Origin: Candidatus Kosakonia sp. 282A-S69
GTDB taxonomy: Bacteria > Pseudomonadota > Gammaproteobacteria > Enterobacterales > Enterobacteriaceae
DNA: 64,000 nt
Direction of reading: 5' to 3'
NCBI RefSeq assembly: GCF_029433855.1
Contig: NZ_JAROAU010000003.1
Coordinates: forward strand, 186,001 to 250,000
Shown: positions 29,674 through 38,393 of the stretch, in pieces
How positions within the stretch are numbered: the first letter of the stretch is position 1
Layout of the letters: every line of letters starts with the position of its first letter
Notes under the pieces: generated by a model
Databases searched by the model: none
Seen by the model: the letters and a program-made list of their open reading frames with translations, nothing else
What the model was told of the DNA's origin: nothing
Position numbers and translations under genes: made by a program

Positions 29674-31566
29674 ATGACGCAATCCTATAACGCTGATGCC
29701 ATAGAGGTACTCACCGGGCTTGAGCCGGTTCGCCGCCGTCCGGGGATGTATACCGATACCACGCGCCCTAACCATCTGGGGCAGGAAGTTATTGATAACA
29801 GCGTGGATGAAGCGCTGGCGGGCCACGCGAAGCGCGTGGAGGTCATTCTTCACGCCGATCAGTCGCTGGAAGTTATCGACGACGGGCGCGGCATGCCGGT
29901 GGATATCCACCCGGAAGAGGGCGTTCCTGCCGTCGAGCTGATCCTCTGCCGCCTGCATGCGGGCGGTAAATTTTCTAATAAAAACTACCAGTTCTCGGGC
30001 GGCCTGCACGGCGTCGGCATTTCGGTGGTTAACGCCCTGTCACGGCGCGTAGAAGTGACCGTCAAACGCGACGGCCAGGTCTACAGCATCGCTTTTGAGA
30101 ACGGTGACAAGGTGCAGGATCTGCAGGTCATTGGCACCTGCGGTAAGCGCAATACCGGTACCAGCGTTCACTTCTGGCCGGATGAATCCTTCTTCGACAG
30201 CCCGCGCTTCTCCGTTTCGCGCCTGATGCATCTGCTGAAAGCGAAAGCGGTGCTCTGCCCGGGCGTTGAAATTCTCTTTAAAGACAATGTGAATAACGCC
30301 GAGCAGCGCTGGTGCTACCAGGATGGTCTGAACGACTACCTGAGCGAAGCGGTAAATGGCCTGCCGACGCTGCCGGAAAAGCCCTTTATCGGCAACTTCT
30401 CTGCCGAAACGGAGGCGGTGGACTGGGCGCTGCTCTGGCTACCGGAAGGCGGCGAGCTGCTGACCGAGAGCTACGTAAACCTGATCCCGACCATGCAGGG
30501 CGGGACCCACGTGAACGGTCTGCGTCAGGGCCTGCTTGATGCGATGCGCGAATTCTGCGAATACCGCAATATTCTGCCGCGCGGCGTGAAGCTCTCGGCA
30601 GAAGATATCTGGGATCGCTGCGCTTACGTGCTGTCGGTCAAAATGCAGGATCCGCAGTTTGCCGGGCAGACCAAAGAGCGTCTCTCCTCCCGTCAGTGCG
30701 CGGCGTTCGTCTCCGGCGTGGTGAAAGATGCCTTCAGCCTGTGGCTGAACCAGAATATTCAGACGGCGGAATTGCTGGCAGAGATGGCGATCTCCAGCGC
30801 CCAGCGCCGCATGCGCGCCGCCAAAAAAGTGGTGCGTAAAAAGCTTACCAGCGGCCCGGCACTGCCCGGCAAGCTGGCGGATTGCACCGCGCAGGATCTC
30901 TCGCGAACCGAACTCTTCCTGGTGGAAGGGGACTCCGCGGGCGGATCGGCGAAGCAGGCACGCGATCGCGAGTTTCAGGCGATCATGCCGCTGAAGGGTA
31001 AGATCCTTAACACCTGGGAGGTCTCCTCCGATGAGGTGCTGGCCTCGCAAGAGGTGCATGATATTTCGGTCGCGATCGGTATCGATCCGGATAGCGAAGA
31101 TCTCAGCCAGCTGCGCTATGGCAAGATCTGTATTCTTGCCGATGCGGATTCTGACGGCCTGCACATCGCCACGCTGCTCTGCGCGCTGTTTGTGAAGCAC
31201 TTCAGAACGCTTGTGAAAAACGGACACGTCTATGTCGCGCTACCGCCGCTCTACCGTATCGATCTTGGCAAAGAGGTCTATTACGCGTTAACGGAAGAGG
31301 AAAAAACCGGCGTGCTGGAGCAGCTGAAACGCAAAAAGGGCAAACCGAACGTACAGCGTTTTAAAGGGCTGGGCGAGATGAACCCGATGCAGCTGCGTGA
31401 AACCACGCTCGATCCGAATACCCGCCGTCTGGTGCAGCTGGTCATCAGCGACGAAGATGATAAGCAGACTGATGCCGTGATGGATATGTTGCTGGCCAAG
31501 AAGCGCTCGGAAGATCGACGCAACTGGCTGCAAGAGAAGGGTGATACGGCGGAAATCGAAGCGTAA
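29674..31566 (+). CDS. parE: DNA topoisomerase IV subunit B
   Basis: ATPase subunit of topoisomerase IV, which decatenates daughter chromosomes together with ParC. The 630 residues start with the GHKL ATPase (DNSVDEA near residue 43, GGLHGVG near 110) and include a TOPRIM domain with VEGDSAGGSAKQ near residue 412 and the PLRxKILN-like PLKGKILN. The quinolone-relevant stretch after NTWEVSSDEVL looks wild-type. It is the last gene of the nudF operon; parC lies about 9.5 kb away. Confidence 0.98.
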   Translation: MTQSYNADAIEVLTGLEPVRRRPGMYTDTTRPNHLGQEVIDNSVDEALAGHAKRVEVILHADQSLEVIDDGRGMPVDIHPEEGVPAVELILCRLHAGGKFSNKNYQFSGGLHGVGISVVNALSRRVEVTVKRDGQVYSIAFENGDKVQDLQVIGTCGKRNTGTSVHFWPDESFFDSPRFSVSRLMHLLKAKAVLCPGVEILFKDNVNNAEQRWCYQDGLNDYLSEAVNGLPTLPEKPFIGNFSAETEAVDWALLWLPEGGELLTESYVNLIPTMQGGTHVNGLRQGLLDAMREFCEYRNILPRGVKLSAEDIWDRCAYVLSVKMQDPQFAGQTKERLSSRQCAAFVSGVVKDAFSLWLNQNIQTAELLAEMAISSAQRRMRAAKKVVRKKLTSGPALPGKLADCTAQDLSRTELFLVEGDSAGGSAKQARDREFQAIMPLKGKILNTWEVSSDEVLASQEVHDISVAIGIDPDSEDLSQLRYGKICILADADSDGLHIATLLCALFVKHFRTLVKNGHVYVALPPLYRIDLGKEVYYALTEEEKTGVLEQLKRKKGKPNVQRFKGLGEMNPMQLRETTLDPNTRRLVQLVISDEDDKQTDAVMDMLLAKKRSEDRRNWLQEKGDTAEIEA

Positions 31567-31573
31567 TCCTGAA

Positions 31574-31656
31574 TGCCCGGTGGCGTTCTGCTTACCGGGC
31601 TTGCTCAACTTGTTCGGGTTTGATGTAGGCCGGATAAGGCGTAAGCCGCCATCCGT
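31574..31656. repeat. REP/BIME repeat after parE
   Basis: Two palindromic units: GCCCGGT/ACCGGGC at 31575-31600, and GTAGGCCGGATAAGGCG with CCGCCATCCG at 31625-31655. These are typical enterobacterial REP sequences in a 3' intergenic position. Confidence 0.75.
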
Positions 31657-31669
31657 TACGTTGTGCATC

Positions 31670-31891
31670 TTATCTGAAGCGGGTGGCAGTATAGATCTCA
31701 TCGTTCTCGCGTTTGCCCACACCCATCACCGTCACGGTGATGCTCTCATCCTCGACCTTATAGGCCAGCCGGTATCCCGCGCCGTGTAGCTTAATTTTGT
31801 ACTGATCTTTGCGCCCATGAAGCTGTGCTGCCGGGACGCGCGGGTTTTCGAGGCGCTCCTGAAGCTTAAAAAGCGCTTTTAAAGGTGCTTT
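31670..31891 (-). pseudogene. relE toxin remnant lacking its 5' end
   Basis: An open frame of 73 codons on the minus strand without a usable start, ending TAA at 31670. The translation contains LQERLENPRVPAAQLHG, YKIKLHGAGYRLAYKVEDE, and VGKRENDEIYTATR, the diagnostic core and C-terminus of RelE-type mRNA interferases (E. coli RelE 95 residues). Roughly the first 20 residues are missing: the frame is cut by a TAG just upstream, inside the last codons of the araC-family gene, which overlaps it. No relB antitoxin is visible. It marks an edge of the inserted sugar cluster. Confidence 0.8.
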
Positions 31892-32754
31892 CTAAGGACT
31901 TGTTCGTTTCGATGATTCTTCCGGTACTGCAACGGCGTTTCGCCGATACCGCGTTTAAAAGCGCTGATAAAGTACGTTACATCGGAAAAACCGACATCAA
32001 TGGCGATCTCGCGGATGCTGAGCGGCGTATGAAGCAGCGAGTCGCACGCTTTGCGCAGGCGCAGAGTATTTAAATATTGATGGATCGGCTCCCCGGTCTC
32101 GAAGTGGAAGCGGCGCGAGACATAGCTGCGGGACTTACCGAGATCCCCGGCGAGCCGTTGCAGGCTAAACTTCTGCCGGTAATTCTCCTGCAGCCAGAAC
32201 ATCACTGGCGTGGCGATCCCGCTCTGCTCTTCCGGTAATTTCTCATTATCTTCCGGCAACATACTTAACAGATTGAGCAGCAAACAGGCGACCTGCTCGA
32301 CGTTGAGGCTGCGGTTCTCGGACAGCTTCGCATAACAGCTAAACAGGTGATCGATATGGGGATGAATATCGGCCGCATCCATCACCACCGCTGCGCCGCC
32401 GCGCAAGGAGAGGCGCTGCAGGCGCTGGTGATTATGCGGAAAATCGCGCAGGTGTTTGAGCACGACATGGTGGTCGACATGGATAATGGTACGGCGATAA
32501 CAATCCTGCGCCTGCTCATCCACCATCACCCGGTGCAGCGTAAAGGGCGGGAAGAAAAAGAGCCTGCCGGGCCGCATGGTGTAGTGACGATTATCAACAA
32601 TCACCACGCCAAACCCCTCTTCGACATAGAGCACTTCCAGGCACTGATGCCAGTGATGGTAACGCACGGTATTGGCATAGAGGCGGCTAAACGACACAAT
32701 CGCATCGTTGAGGGTAATCAGTTCCAGCCGCTCTGTCTGCAAGCCTGAAGTCAT
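31879..32754 (-). CDS. AraC family transcriptional regulator with cupin sensor domain
   Basis: A 291-residue regulator with an N-terminal cupin-type sugar-sensing domain (about 20-110, with HWHQCLEVLYVEEG and RPGRLFFFPP) and two C-terminal helix-turn-helix units (about 185-285: FSLQRLAGDLGKSRSYVSRR, then IREIAIDVGFSDVTYF). It is divergent from the DUF2264 gene and is the likely activator of that operon in response to its sugar. Its last four codons overlap the relE remnant, so the gene end lies at a recombination junction. Confidence 0.9.
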   Translation of the reverse strand: MTSGLQTERLELITLNDAIVSFSRLYANTVRYHHWHQCLEVLYVEEGFGVVIVDNRHYTMRPGRLFFFPPFTLHRVMVDEQAQDCYRRTIIHVDHHVVLKHLRDFPHNHQRLQRLSLRGGAAVVMDAADIHPHIDHLFSCYAKLSENRSLNVEQVACLLLNLLSMLPEDNEKLPEEQSGIATPVMFWLQENYRQKFSLQRLAGDLGKSRSYVSRRFHFETGEPIHQYLNTLRLRKACDSLLHTPLSIREIAIDVGFSDVTYFISAFKRGIGETPLQYRKNHRNEQVLRKHL

Positions 32755-32847
32755 GGTGCAATCAATCTCAATTTTTACTTGCCTGTAGCCATTTATAAAC
32801 CACGGTTTTAAATTTTCTCAATAACAGGTTCAGAGAAGTTACGGCGG

Positions 32848-32863
32848 TGTGACAGAGCTAACA
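32848..32863 (+). promoter_or_regulatory. Candidate CRP site of the uronate-oligosaccharide operon
   Basis: TGTGA-N6-TAACA matches the CRP half-site pair TGTGA/TCACA at nine of ten positions, flanked by TTT on the right. A TATTCT at 32886-32891 could serve as -10, placing CRP near -42, the class II geometry. It lies between the divergent regulator and DUF2264 genes. Confidence 0.5.
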
Positions 32864-32918
32864 TTTCACCGCGCTGCTCATTAACTATTCTTCTGCCACA
32901 CATCAGGGGAGGGAAGTT

Positions 32919-34745
32919 ATGCAGGCGGCGCACGAAAAAAAATCAAATCCATTGTCATCCCGCGAAGACGTGGTCAGCGCGCTGACTACCATGCTCGACG
33001 CGCTGGATAAACAGTTCCCGGCCGGTGCGACGCACTTCTCCCTCGGTGCCACCAGCGCCCATTACAACGATGAGATTGCTGAAATGGAGGGGCTCTCCCG
33101 CGCGCTATGGGGGCTGTTTCCGCTAATGGCGGGCGGCGATGCACAAACGTTCAGCGAGAAATATCTGCTGGCGATTAAGCGCGGCACCGATCCGCAGGAT
33201 AGCGGCTACTGGGGCGACACCGTGGCATACGATCAGCGGCTGGTGGAGATGGCAGCCTATGGTCTCGGGCTGGCGCTGCTGGGCGAAAAGTTCATGCTGA
33301 ACTTCACTGCCCAGCAAACTGAGAACCTCTACCGCTGGCTTAACCAGATCACCGAAGCGGAGATGCCCGACAGTAACTGGAACTTCTTCGCTATCATGGT
33401 GCAGCTGGGGTTTAAACGCGCCGGTTTGCCGTGGGATGCACAGGCAGTTGAGCGCCGCTTCGCGATGATGGATGCCTACTATCTCGGCGAAGGGTGGTAC
33501 TCCGACGGCCCCGGTCGGCCAAAAGATTACTACATCTCGATGGCGTTCCATTTTTATGGCCTGATCTACGCCGCGCTGAACGGCGAAGAGGACGTCACGC
33601 GCGCGGCAACGATTCGCGAGCGCGCAAGCCGCTTTGCCGAAGACTTCATCTACATGTCGGCGGCAGAGGGGGAGTCGGTGCCGTTTGGCCGCAGCCTCAC
33701 CTACCGCTTTGCGATGGTCGCCTTCTGGAGCGCTGTCGCCTTTGCCGGGCTGCCGGTCTTTACGCCGGGTGTGGTAAAAGGCGTGATCCTGCGCCATCTG
33801 CGCTGGTGGCTCAAACAACCCATCTTCGATCGCGATGGTATTCTGACGCTCGGTTTTGCCTACCCGAACCTGGCGATGTGCGAAGATTACAACTCGCCAG
33901 GCTCGCCCTACTGGGCGCTGAAGGTCTTCTTGATCCTCGCGCTGCCCGCGTCTCACCCCTTCTGGCGCGCCGAAGAGCAGCCGCTACCGCGGCTCGACGC
34001 GCAGCGAGTTATCGCCCCTGCCGGGCAGCTTATCGTGCACAGCGAAGAGTCAAAGCATGTCTGGATGCTGACTGCCGGACAGCTTGAACTGAACAACTAC
34101 GTTAATACCGAAGCGAAATACACCAAATTCGCCTACTCCAGCCGCTTTGGTTTCACCATTGAGCGCGGGCGCTACGGCATTAAACATGCTGCCTGCGACT
34201 CAATGCTGCTGCTGAGCGCAGGGGATAACTACTTTCGCGGCCGCCGCGAGTGCGACGAGGTGGTGATAAGCCAACAGGCGATCTTCTCGCGCTGGTCGCC
34301 GTGGCATGACGTGCAGATCGCCACCTGGCTTATCCCCTGCGGGGAGTGGCATCTTCGCGTCCACCGTATCGATACCGCGCGCACGCTGACCAGCGTGGAA
34401 GGGGGCTTTGCAGTGCTGAAAGCGCCCCATCGTCCTGAGCAGCACGGCAGCCTGGTGGTCGCTGAAAACGGCGTAAGTGGTATTTTCAACCTGCTTACTG
34501 ATGCTACACGTGAGGCGGACAGCATCATCACACCGCCTAACAGCAGCATCATGTTTTCACCCTGCGCTTCCATTCCCGTGCTGCGTACCGACATTGCCCC
34601 AGGCCAGCAGTGGCTAGCGTGCGCCGTGCAGGCGGCAACCTGCGAATTGGCCTTCAACCCGCTCTTACCGGAACTTTTTATCAACAATAACGCGCTGGTG
34701 ATCCATCAACCGGGGCAGAAAAACCGTGTCGAGATTGCACTTTGA
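32919..34745 (+). CDS. DUF2264 domain protein, probable cytoplasmic glycoside hydrolase
   Basis: A 608-residue protein with an N-terminal DUF2264 domain (about 15-370) of predicted alpha-helical barrel type, followed by a beta-rich C-terminal part. Aromatic and acidic motifs such as EGWYSDGPGRPKDYY near residue 190 and NLAMCEDYNSPGSPYW near 325 are candidate active-site segments. There is no signal peptide, so it acts in the cytoplasm. DUF2264 proteins have been placed in a CAZy glycoside hydrolase family (GH154, as I recall). A GGGAGG ribosome binding site supports the start. First gene of a three-gene operon with a sugar symporter and GH88. Confidence 0.88.
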   Translation: MQAAHEKKSNPLSSREDVVSALTTMLDALDKQFPAGATHFSLGATSAHYNDEIAEMEGLSRALWGLFPLMAGGDAQTFSEKYLLAIKRGTDPQDSGYWGDTVAYDQRLVEMAAYGLGLALLGEKFMLNFTAQQTENLYRWLNQITEAEMPDSNWNFFAIMVQLGFKRAGLPWDAQAVERRFAMMDAYYLGEGWYSDGPGRPKDYYISMAFHFYGLIYAALNGEEDVTRAATIRERASRFAEDFIYMSAAEGESVPFGRSLTYRFAMVAFWSAVAFAGLPVFTPGVVKGVILRHLRWWLKQPIFDRDGILTLGFAYPNLAMCEDYNSPGSPYWALKVFLILALPASHPFWRAEEQPLPRLDAQRVIAPAGQLIVHSEESKHVWMLTAGQLELNNYVNTEAKYTKFAYSSRFGFTIERGRYGIKHAACDSMLLLSAGDNYFRGRRECDEVVISQQAIFSRWSPWHDVQIATWLIPCGEWHLRVHRIDTARTLTSVEGGFAVLKAPHRPEQHGSLVVAENGVSGIFNLLTDATREADSIITPPNSSIMFSPCASIPVLRTDIAPGQQWLACAVQAATCELAFNPLLPELFINNNALVIHQPGQKNRVEIAL

Positions 34746-34802
34746 TTCCCGGCGCTGGCCGGGAAATAACGCTGAACCCTACATGCTTTCGTCGAGGATA
34801 GT

Positions 34803-36062
34803 ATGGAAAAAATCACCATAAATAATAAAACTGAATATTACAAAATCAGCACTTTTATCTTTCTCTACTTTTTTACCTGGTCGGCGAGTATTGGTTTGCT
34901 GGCAATTTGGCTCGGGCAAAAAGCCAATTTAAGCGGGACGGTGATCGGCACGGTGTTTGCCGTTAACGGTATCTTCTCCGTTATTCTGAAACCGATTTAT
35001 GGCTATATCCTGGATAAAATCGGCATGAGCAAATACCTGCTCTATTTTGTCGTGCTGATGTCGGCCTTAATGGCACCCTTCTTTATCTATGTCTATCAGC
35101 CGTTATTAATGTCCAACACGCTGGTCGGCATTATTGTCGGCGCCATCTATCTAAGCTTCGCCTGGTATGCAGGCGTGGCGGCGTGCGAATCCTATACCGA
35201 CCGTTACAGCCGTTTAAACGGTATGGAGTTCGGGCAGATCCGCATGTGGGGATCGCTGGGCTGGGCGGTGGCCTCCTCCTTCTCCGGCCTGCTGTTTAAC
35301 CTCTCGCCGGCCTATAACTTCATCATGGGGTCCGTGGCATCGCTGATTATGCTGGCGGTGTTGCTGAGCCTGAAAGTGAATGTCCACTCCGCTCACGCGG
35401 GTGACGTGCTGACCAAAGAGAAGATCGCGCCTGCCGATGTCTATGCGCTGCTGCGCAACCGTAAATTCTGCGCCTTCTGCCTCTATGTCGCCGGTGTCGC
35501 GTGGATGATGTTTATTGCCGAACAGCAATTCTCGCGCTACTTCGTCACCTTCTTTGACGATGTGCATGAAGGCAATGCGGTGTTTGGGTATCTGGGTACG
35601 GTGCAGTCGGGCATGGAATTTGTCATGTATATGGTGATCCCGCTGTTGGTGAACTTTATTGGTGCCAAGCGCGGATTATTAATTGTCGGCCTGATTGTTG
35701 GCGGGCGGTTAATTATCTCCGGGCTGTGCGAATCGCATCTGCTTATTTCGATCCTTAAACCGCTCTACGGCCTCGAAATCTGTTTGCTGCTGGTGTCGGT
35801 ATTTAAATATATCGCCGAGCATTTCGACAAACGCGTTAATGCCACCATGTATCTGCTGGGTTACCAGGCGATGCTCTACGTCGGCAATGTGGTGGTCTCG
35901 TCACCTGCGGGGATTTTGTATGACCGCATCGGCTTTGAACACACCTATATCATCATGGGCGCGATTGCACTGACCTTTACCTTTATCTCCCTGTTTACCC
36001 TGTCTGCCTGCCAGAGCAAATGGCGGCAAGCCCGCACGCTGGATGCGAAAACGGCAGGGTAA
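34803..36062 (+). CDS. LacY-family oligosaccharide:H+ symporter with altered key residues
   Basis: A 419-residue, 12-helix transporter of the oligosaccharide:H+ symporter family. Residue spacing follows LacY closely: Glu129 and Arg147 correspond to LacY Glu126/Arg144, Trp154 to Trp151, and Lys319, Arg302 and Glu325 fall at identical numbers. The equivalents of LacY Glu269 and His322 are Ser269 and Tyr322, with a Glu at 272 instead of Asn. The sugar is therefore probably not a plain galactoside; the linked hydrolases suggest an acidic oligosaccharide. Codon use is more AT-rich at the start. It lies between DUF2264 and GH88 genes. Confidence 0.88.
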   Translation: MEKITINNKTEYYKISTFIFLYFFTWSASIGLLAIWLGQKANLSGTVIGTVFAVNGIFSVILKPIYGYILDKIGMSKYLLYFVVLMSALMAPFFIYVYQPLLMSNTLVGIIVGAIYLSFAWYAGVAACESYTDRYSRLNGMEFGQIRMWGSLGWAVASSFSGLLFNLSPAYNFIMGSVASLIMLAVLLSLKVNVHSAHAGDVLTKEKIAPADVYALLRNRKFCAFCLYVAGVAWMMFIAEQQFSRYFVTFFDDVHEGNAVFGYLGTVQSGMEFVMYMVIPLLVNFIGAKRGLLIVGLIVGGRLIISGLCESHLLISILKPLYGLEICLLLVSVFKYIAEHFDKRVNATMYLLGYQAMLYVGNVVVSSPAGILYDRIGFEHTYIIMGAIALTFTFISLFTLSACQSKWRQARTLDAKTAG

Positions 36063-36099
36063 TGGCTATCCGATTATTGAACAGAGAAGGAACCGAACG

Positions 36100-37287
36100 A
36101 TGTTAAGTAAAATCAACGAGGAAACGTTACGCCCATGCCCGGCCGCGCCCGATGCGCAAACTTTTAAAGATGAACTGGAGTCTGCGCGTAGCCATACCCT
36201 TGAACTGATTCGCCGTCATTTAACCGAGTTCGGTGAACAGTTTCCGGCGGAGACCTGCGTCGACGGCTTTTATCCGTTGACCGGCAACGTCGAGTGGACC
36301 ACCAGTTTCTGGACCGGGCAGCTGTGGCTGGCCTGGGAGATGAGCGGCGACGAGGCGTTTCGTGCGCTGGCCGAGCGCCACGTGCGCTCCTTTGGCCTGC
36401 GCATCGCCGGACGTGAAGATACTAACACCCACGATCTCGGCTTTTTATACACGCTCTCCTGCGTGGCGGCCTGGCGCTTAACCGGCAATCGCGACGCGCG
36501 CGGCTTTGCGCTGCTGGCGGCCGAAGCGCTGCTGGAGCGCTTTCATGAAAAAGCGCAAATTATCCAGGCGTGGGGCGATCTAACCGATCCTGCCCAGGCC
36601 GGGCGGATGATCATCGACTGCAATATGAATCTGCCGCTGCTCTATTGGGCGACGGAGCAAACCGGCGACAGGCGCTTTGCCGACGCCGCCGAAGCCCACG
36701 TTAACCAGGCGGCAAAGTACCTTGTGCGCGAAGATGCCTCTACCTTTCACACTTACTATATGGATGTGCAGACCGGCGCGCCGCGCTATGGCAACACCCA
36801 GCAGGGCTACGCCGATGATTCATGCTGGTCGCGCGGCCAGGCGTGGGGGATTTACGGCTTTCTGCTGAGCTATATCTATACCGGTGATAAAGAGATGGTG
36901 GCGCTGTCAAAACGGCTGGCGAACTATTTCCTCAATCGCCTGCCGGAAGATGCGGTCTGCCACTGGGATTTGGCGTTGGTCGGCACCGATGCGCTGCGCG
37001 ACTCCTCATCGGCGGCGATTGCGGTATGCGGTTTGCTGGAGCTGGTTAAACAGCTGCCGGTGACCGATCCGGACCGTGCCCATTACCAGCAGTGGGCGAT
37101 GCGCATTATGTCGTCGTTAAATGAGCACTATCTGGCGGGCAAGCATGAGGCGACCAACGGTCTGCTCAAGCACTCGGTCTATCATTTGTCGAGCAATAAA
37201 GGGGTGGATGAGTGTGCAAGCTGGGGGGATTACTTCTATGTCGAAGCGCTGGCGCGTTTCTCGCTGAGCTGGAAGTTGTACTGGTAA
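36100..37287 (+). CDS. GH88 unsaturated glucuronyl hydrolase
   Basis: A 395-residue cytoplasmic (alpha/alpha)6-barrel enzyme that hydrates the double bond of a 4,5-unsaturated uronic acid at the non-reducing end of an oligosaccharide, releasing it as a keto acid. Asp112 in NTHDLGFLY and Asp173 in MIIDCNMNLPLL match catalytic Asp88 and Asp149 of Bacillus UGL with the same 61-residue spacing, which favours GH88 over GH105. WSRGQAWGIYGF near residue 245 is also family-typical. The start follows GAGAAGG; the 19 earlier in-frame codons overlap the transporter and are unlikely. Last gene of the operon. Confidence 0.92.
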   Translation: MLSKINEETLRPCPAAPDAQTFKDELESARSHTLELIRRHLTEFGEQFPAETCVDGFYPLTGNVEWTTSFWTGQLWLAWEMSGDEAFRALAERHVRSFGLRIAGREDTNTHDLGFLYTLSCVAAWRLTGNRDARGFALLAAEALLERFHEKAQIIQAWGDLTDPAQAGRMIIDCNMNLPLLYWATEQTGDRRFADAAEAHVNQAAKYLVREDASTFHTYYMDVQTGAPRYGNTQQGYADDSCWSRGQAWGIYGFLLSYIYTGDKEMVALSKRLANYFLNRLPEDAVCHWDLALVGTDALRDSSSAAIAVCGLLELVKQLPVTDPDRAHYQQWAMRIMSSLNEHYLAGKHEATNGLLKHSVYHLSSNKGVDECASWGDYFYVEALARFSLSWKLYW

Positions 37288-37362
37288 GCAACGGGCCGGG
37301 GAGCCGTTTTGCCCACGCCGGCCTGAGTATTCTCCCCCCGCCTGGCGGTGAGGGGAAGCACC

Positions 37363-37677
37363 TTACAGACCCGATTCGAGAATACGGATATGGGTCTCGA
37401 GGACATCGCCTTTTACTGCTTCGCTCCACGCTTTCATGTGGGGCGTTTGCAGATGCGCTTCAAGATGCGTAACGCTTTCCCAACGCTCGACCATCGTGAT
37501 GGAATCCGGTGCGGTCGTCTGGAAGCTAACGCCAGCGGCGTGGTCGATCAGCGGCTCATAGCCGTGGCAGCCTGCTTCTTGCAGCACAACCGGTACAATT
37601 TTCGCGAATTCATCAAGCACGGCCTGGCGATGGTGCTGCCCCGGACGAGTGCGGATCTCTGCTACTACTGTCAACAT
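37363..37677 (-). CDS. ygiN: Quinol monooxygenase YgiN
   Basis: A 104-residue ABM-fold enzyme equal in length to E. coli YgiN, which oxidises menadiol to menadione. It starts MLTVVAEIRTRPGQHH and contains a conserved EAGCHGYEPLIDH segment. It lies downstream of mdaB, whose quinone reductase activity produces the quinol, so the pair forms a quinone redox cycle. Confidence 0.95.
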   Translation of the reverse strand: MLTVVAEIRTRPGQHHRQAVLDEFAKIVPVVLQEAGCHGYEPLIDHAAGVSFQTTAPDSITMVERWESVTHLEAHLQTPHMKAWSEAVKGDVLETHIRILESGL

Positions 37678-37705
37678 GGTTTACTCCTTTTAAGTCCAGC
37701 TACAG

Positions 37706-38287
37706 TTAAGCAAAAATCTCCGCCAGATGCTTGCGATATTCTGCAATATAACGCGGGACATCCGGCATTTTGATGACGTCGTTGACGATAAATGTCGGCA
37801 GCGCGTCCATACCGAGGAACTGGTTCGCTTTATGGAACGGCAGGTAAACGCCGTCAACGCCGACGCCGTGGAAGAACTGCTCTTTATCGGTAAAGGCGTC
37901 AATTGGCGCGTTCCAGGTGAGCGACAGCATGTAAGTTTTGCCCTGGATTAAGCCGCCGGAGCCATACTTTTTCGCTGCATCAGAGCGGGTACGACCATCG
38001 CTGGCGTACAGTGAACCGTGGCCTTCGGTAAAGACATCATCCATATACTTTTTCACCGTCCACGGCGCGCCCATCCACCAGCCCGGCATCTGCCAGATCA
38101 CCGTGTCGGCCCACAGGAAGTTCTCCACTTCCGCTTTAACGTCATACTCCCCGTCGGTACGCACGGTTTTCACATTGTGCCCGGCATCGCGCAGGAAGCT
38201 TGCCGCAACGTCGGTCAGGGTATCGTTCAGTTCGCCATTGGAGTGTGCGAATTTCTTCGCGCCGTTGATAATCAGAATATTGCTCAT
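37706..38287 (-). CDS. mdaB: NADPH:quinone oxidoreductase MdaB
   Basis: FAD-dependent flavodoxin-fold quinone reductase that protects against quinones and helps keep ubiquinone reduced. The 193 residues starting MSNILIINGAKKFAHS match E. coli MdaB. WQMPGWWMGAPWTVKKY near residue 66 and KYGSGGL near 110 are conserved. I reject a 16-codon upstream extension. ygiN follows 28 bp downstream. Confidence 0.96.
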   Translation of the reverse strand: MSNILIINGAKKFAHSNGELNDTLTDVAASFLRDAGHNVKTVRTDGEYDVKAEVENFLWADTVIWQMPGWWMGAPWTVKKYMDDVFTEGHGSLYASDGRTRSDAAKKYGSGGLIQGKTYMLSLTWNAPIDAFTDKEQFFHGVGVDGVYLPFHKANQFLGMDALPTFIVNDVIKMPDVPRYIAEYRKHLAEIFA

Positions 38288-38393
38288 TTTTTGTTCCCGG
38301 ATAAATACGTTTGTCGGCGATTCTATCCGCATCAACGGTGCGATTAAATTGGCAATAATGGCAAAGACTTTTGCTCAATAAGCAATAATTGCT

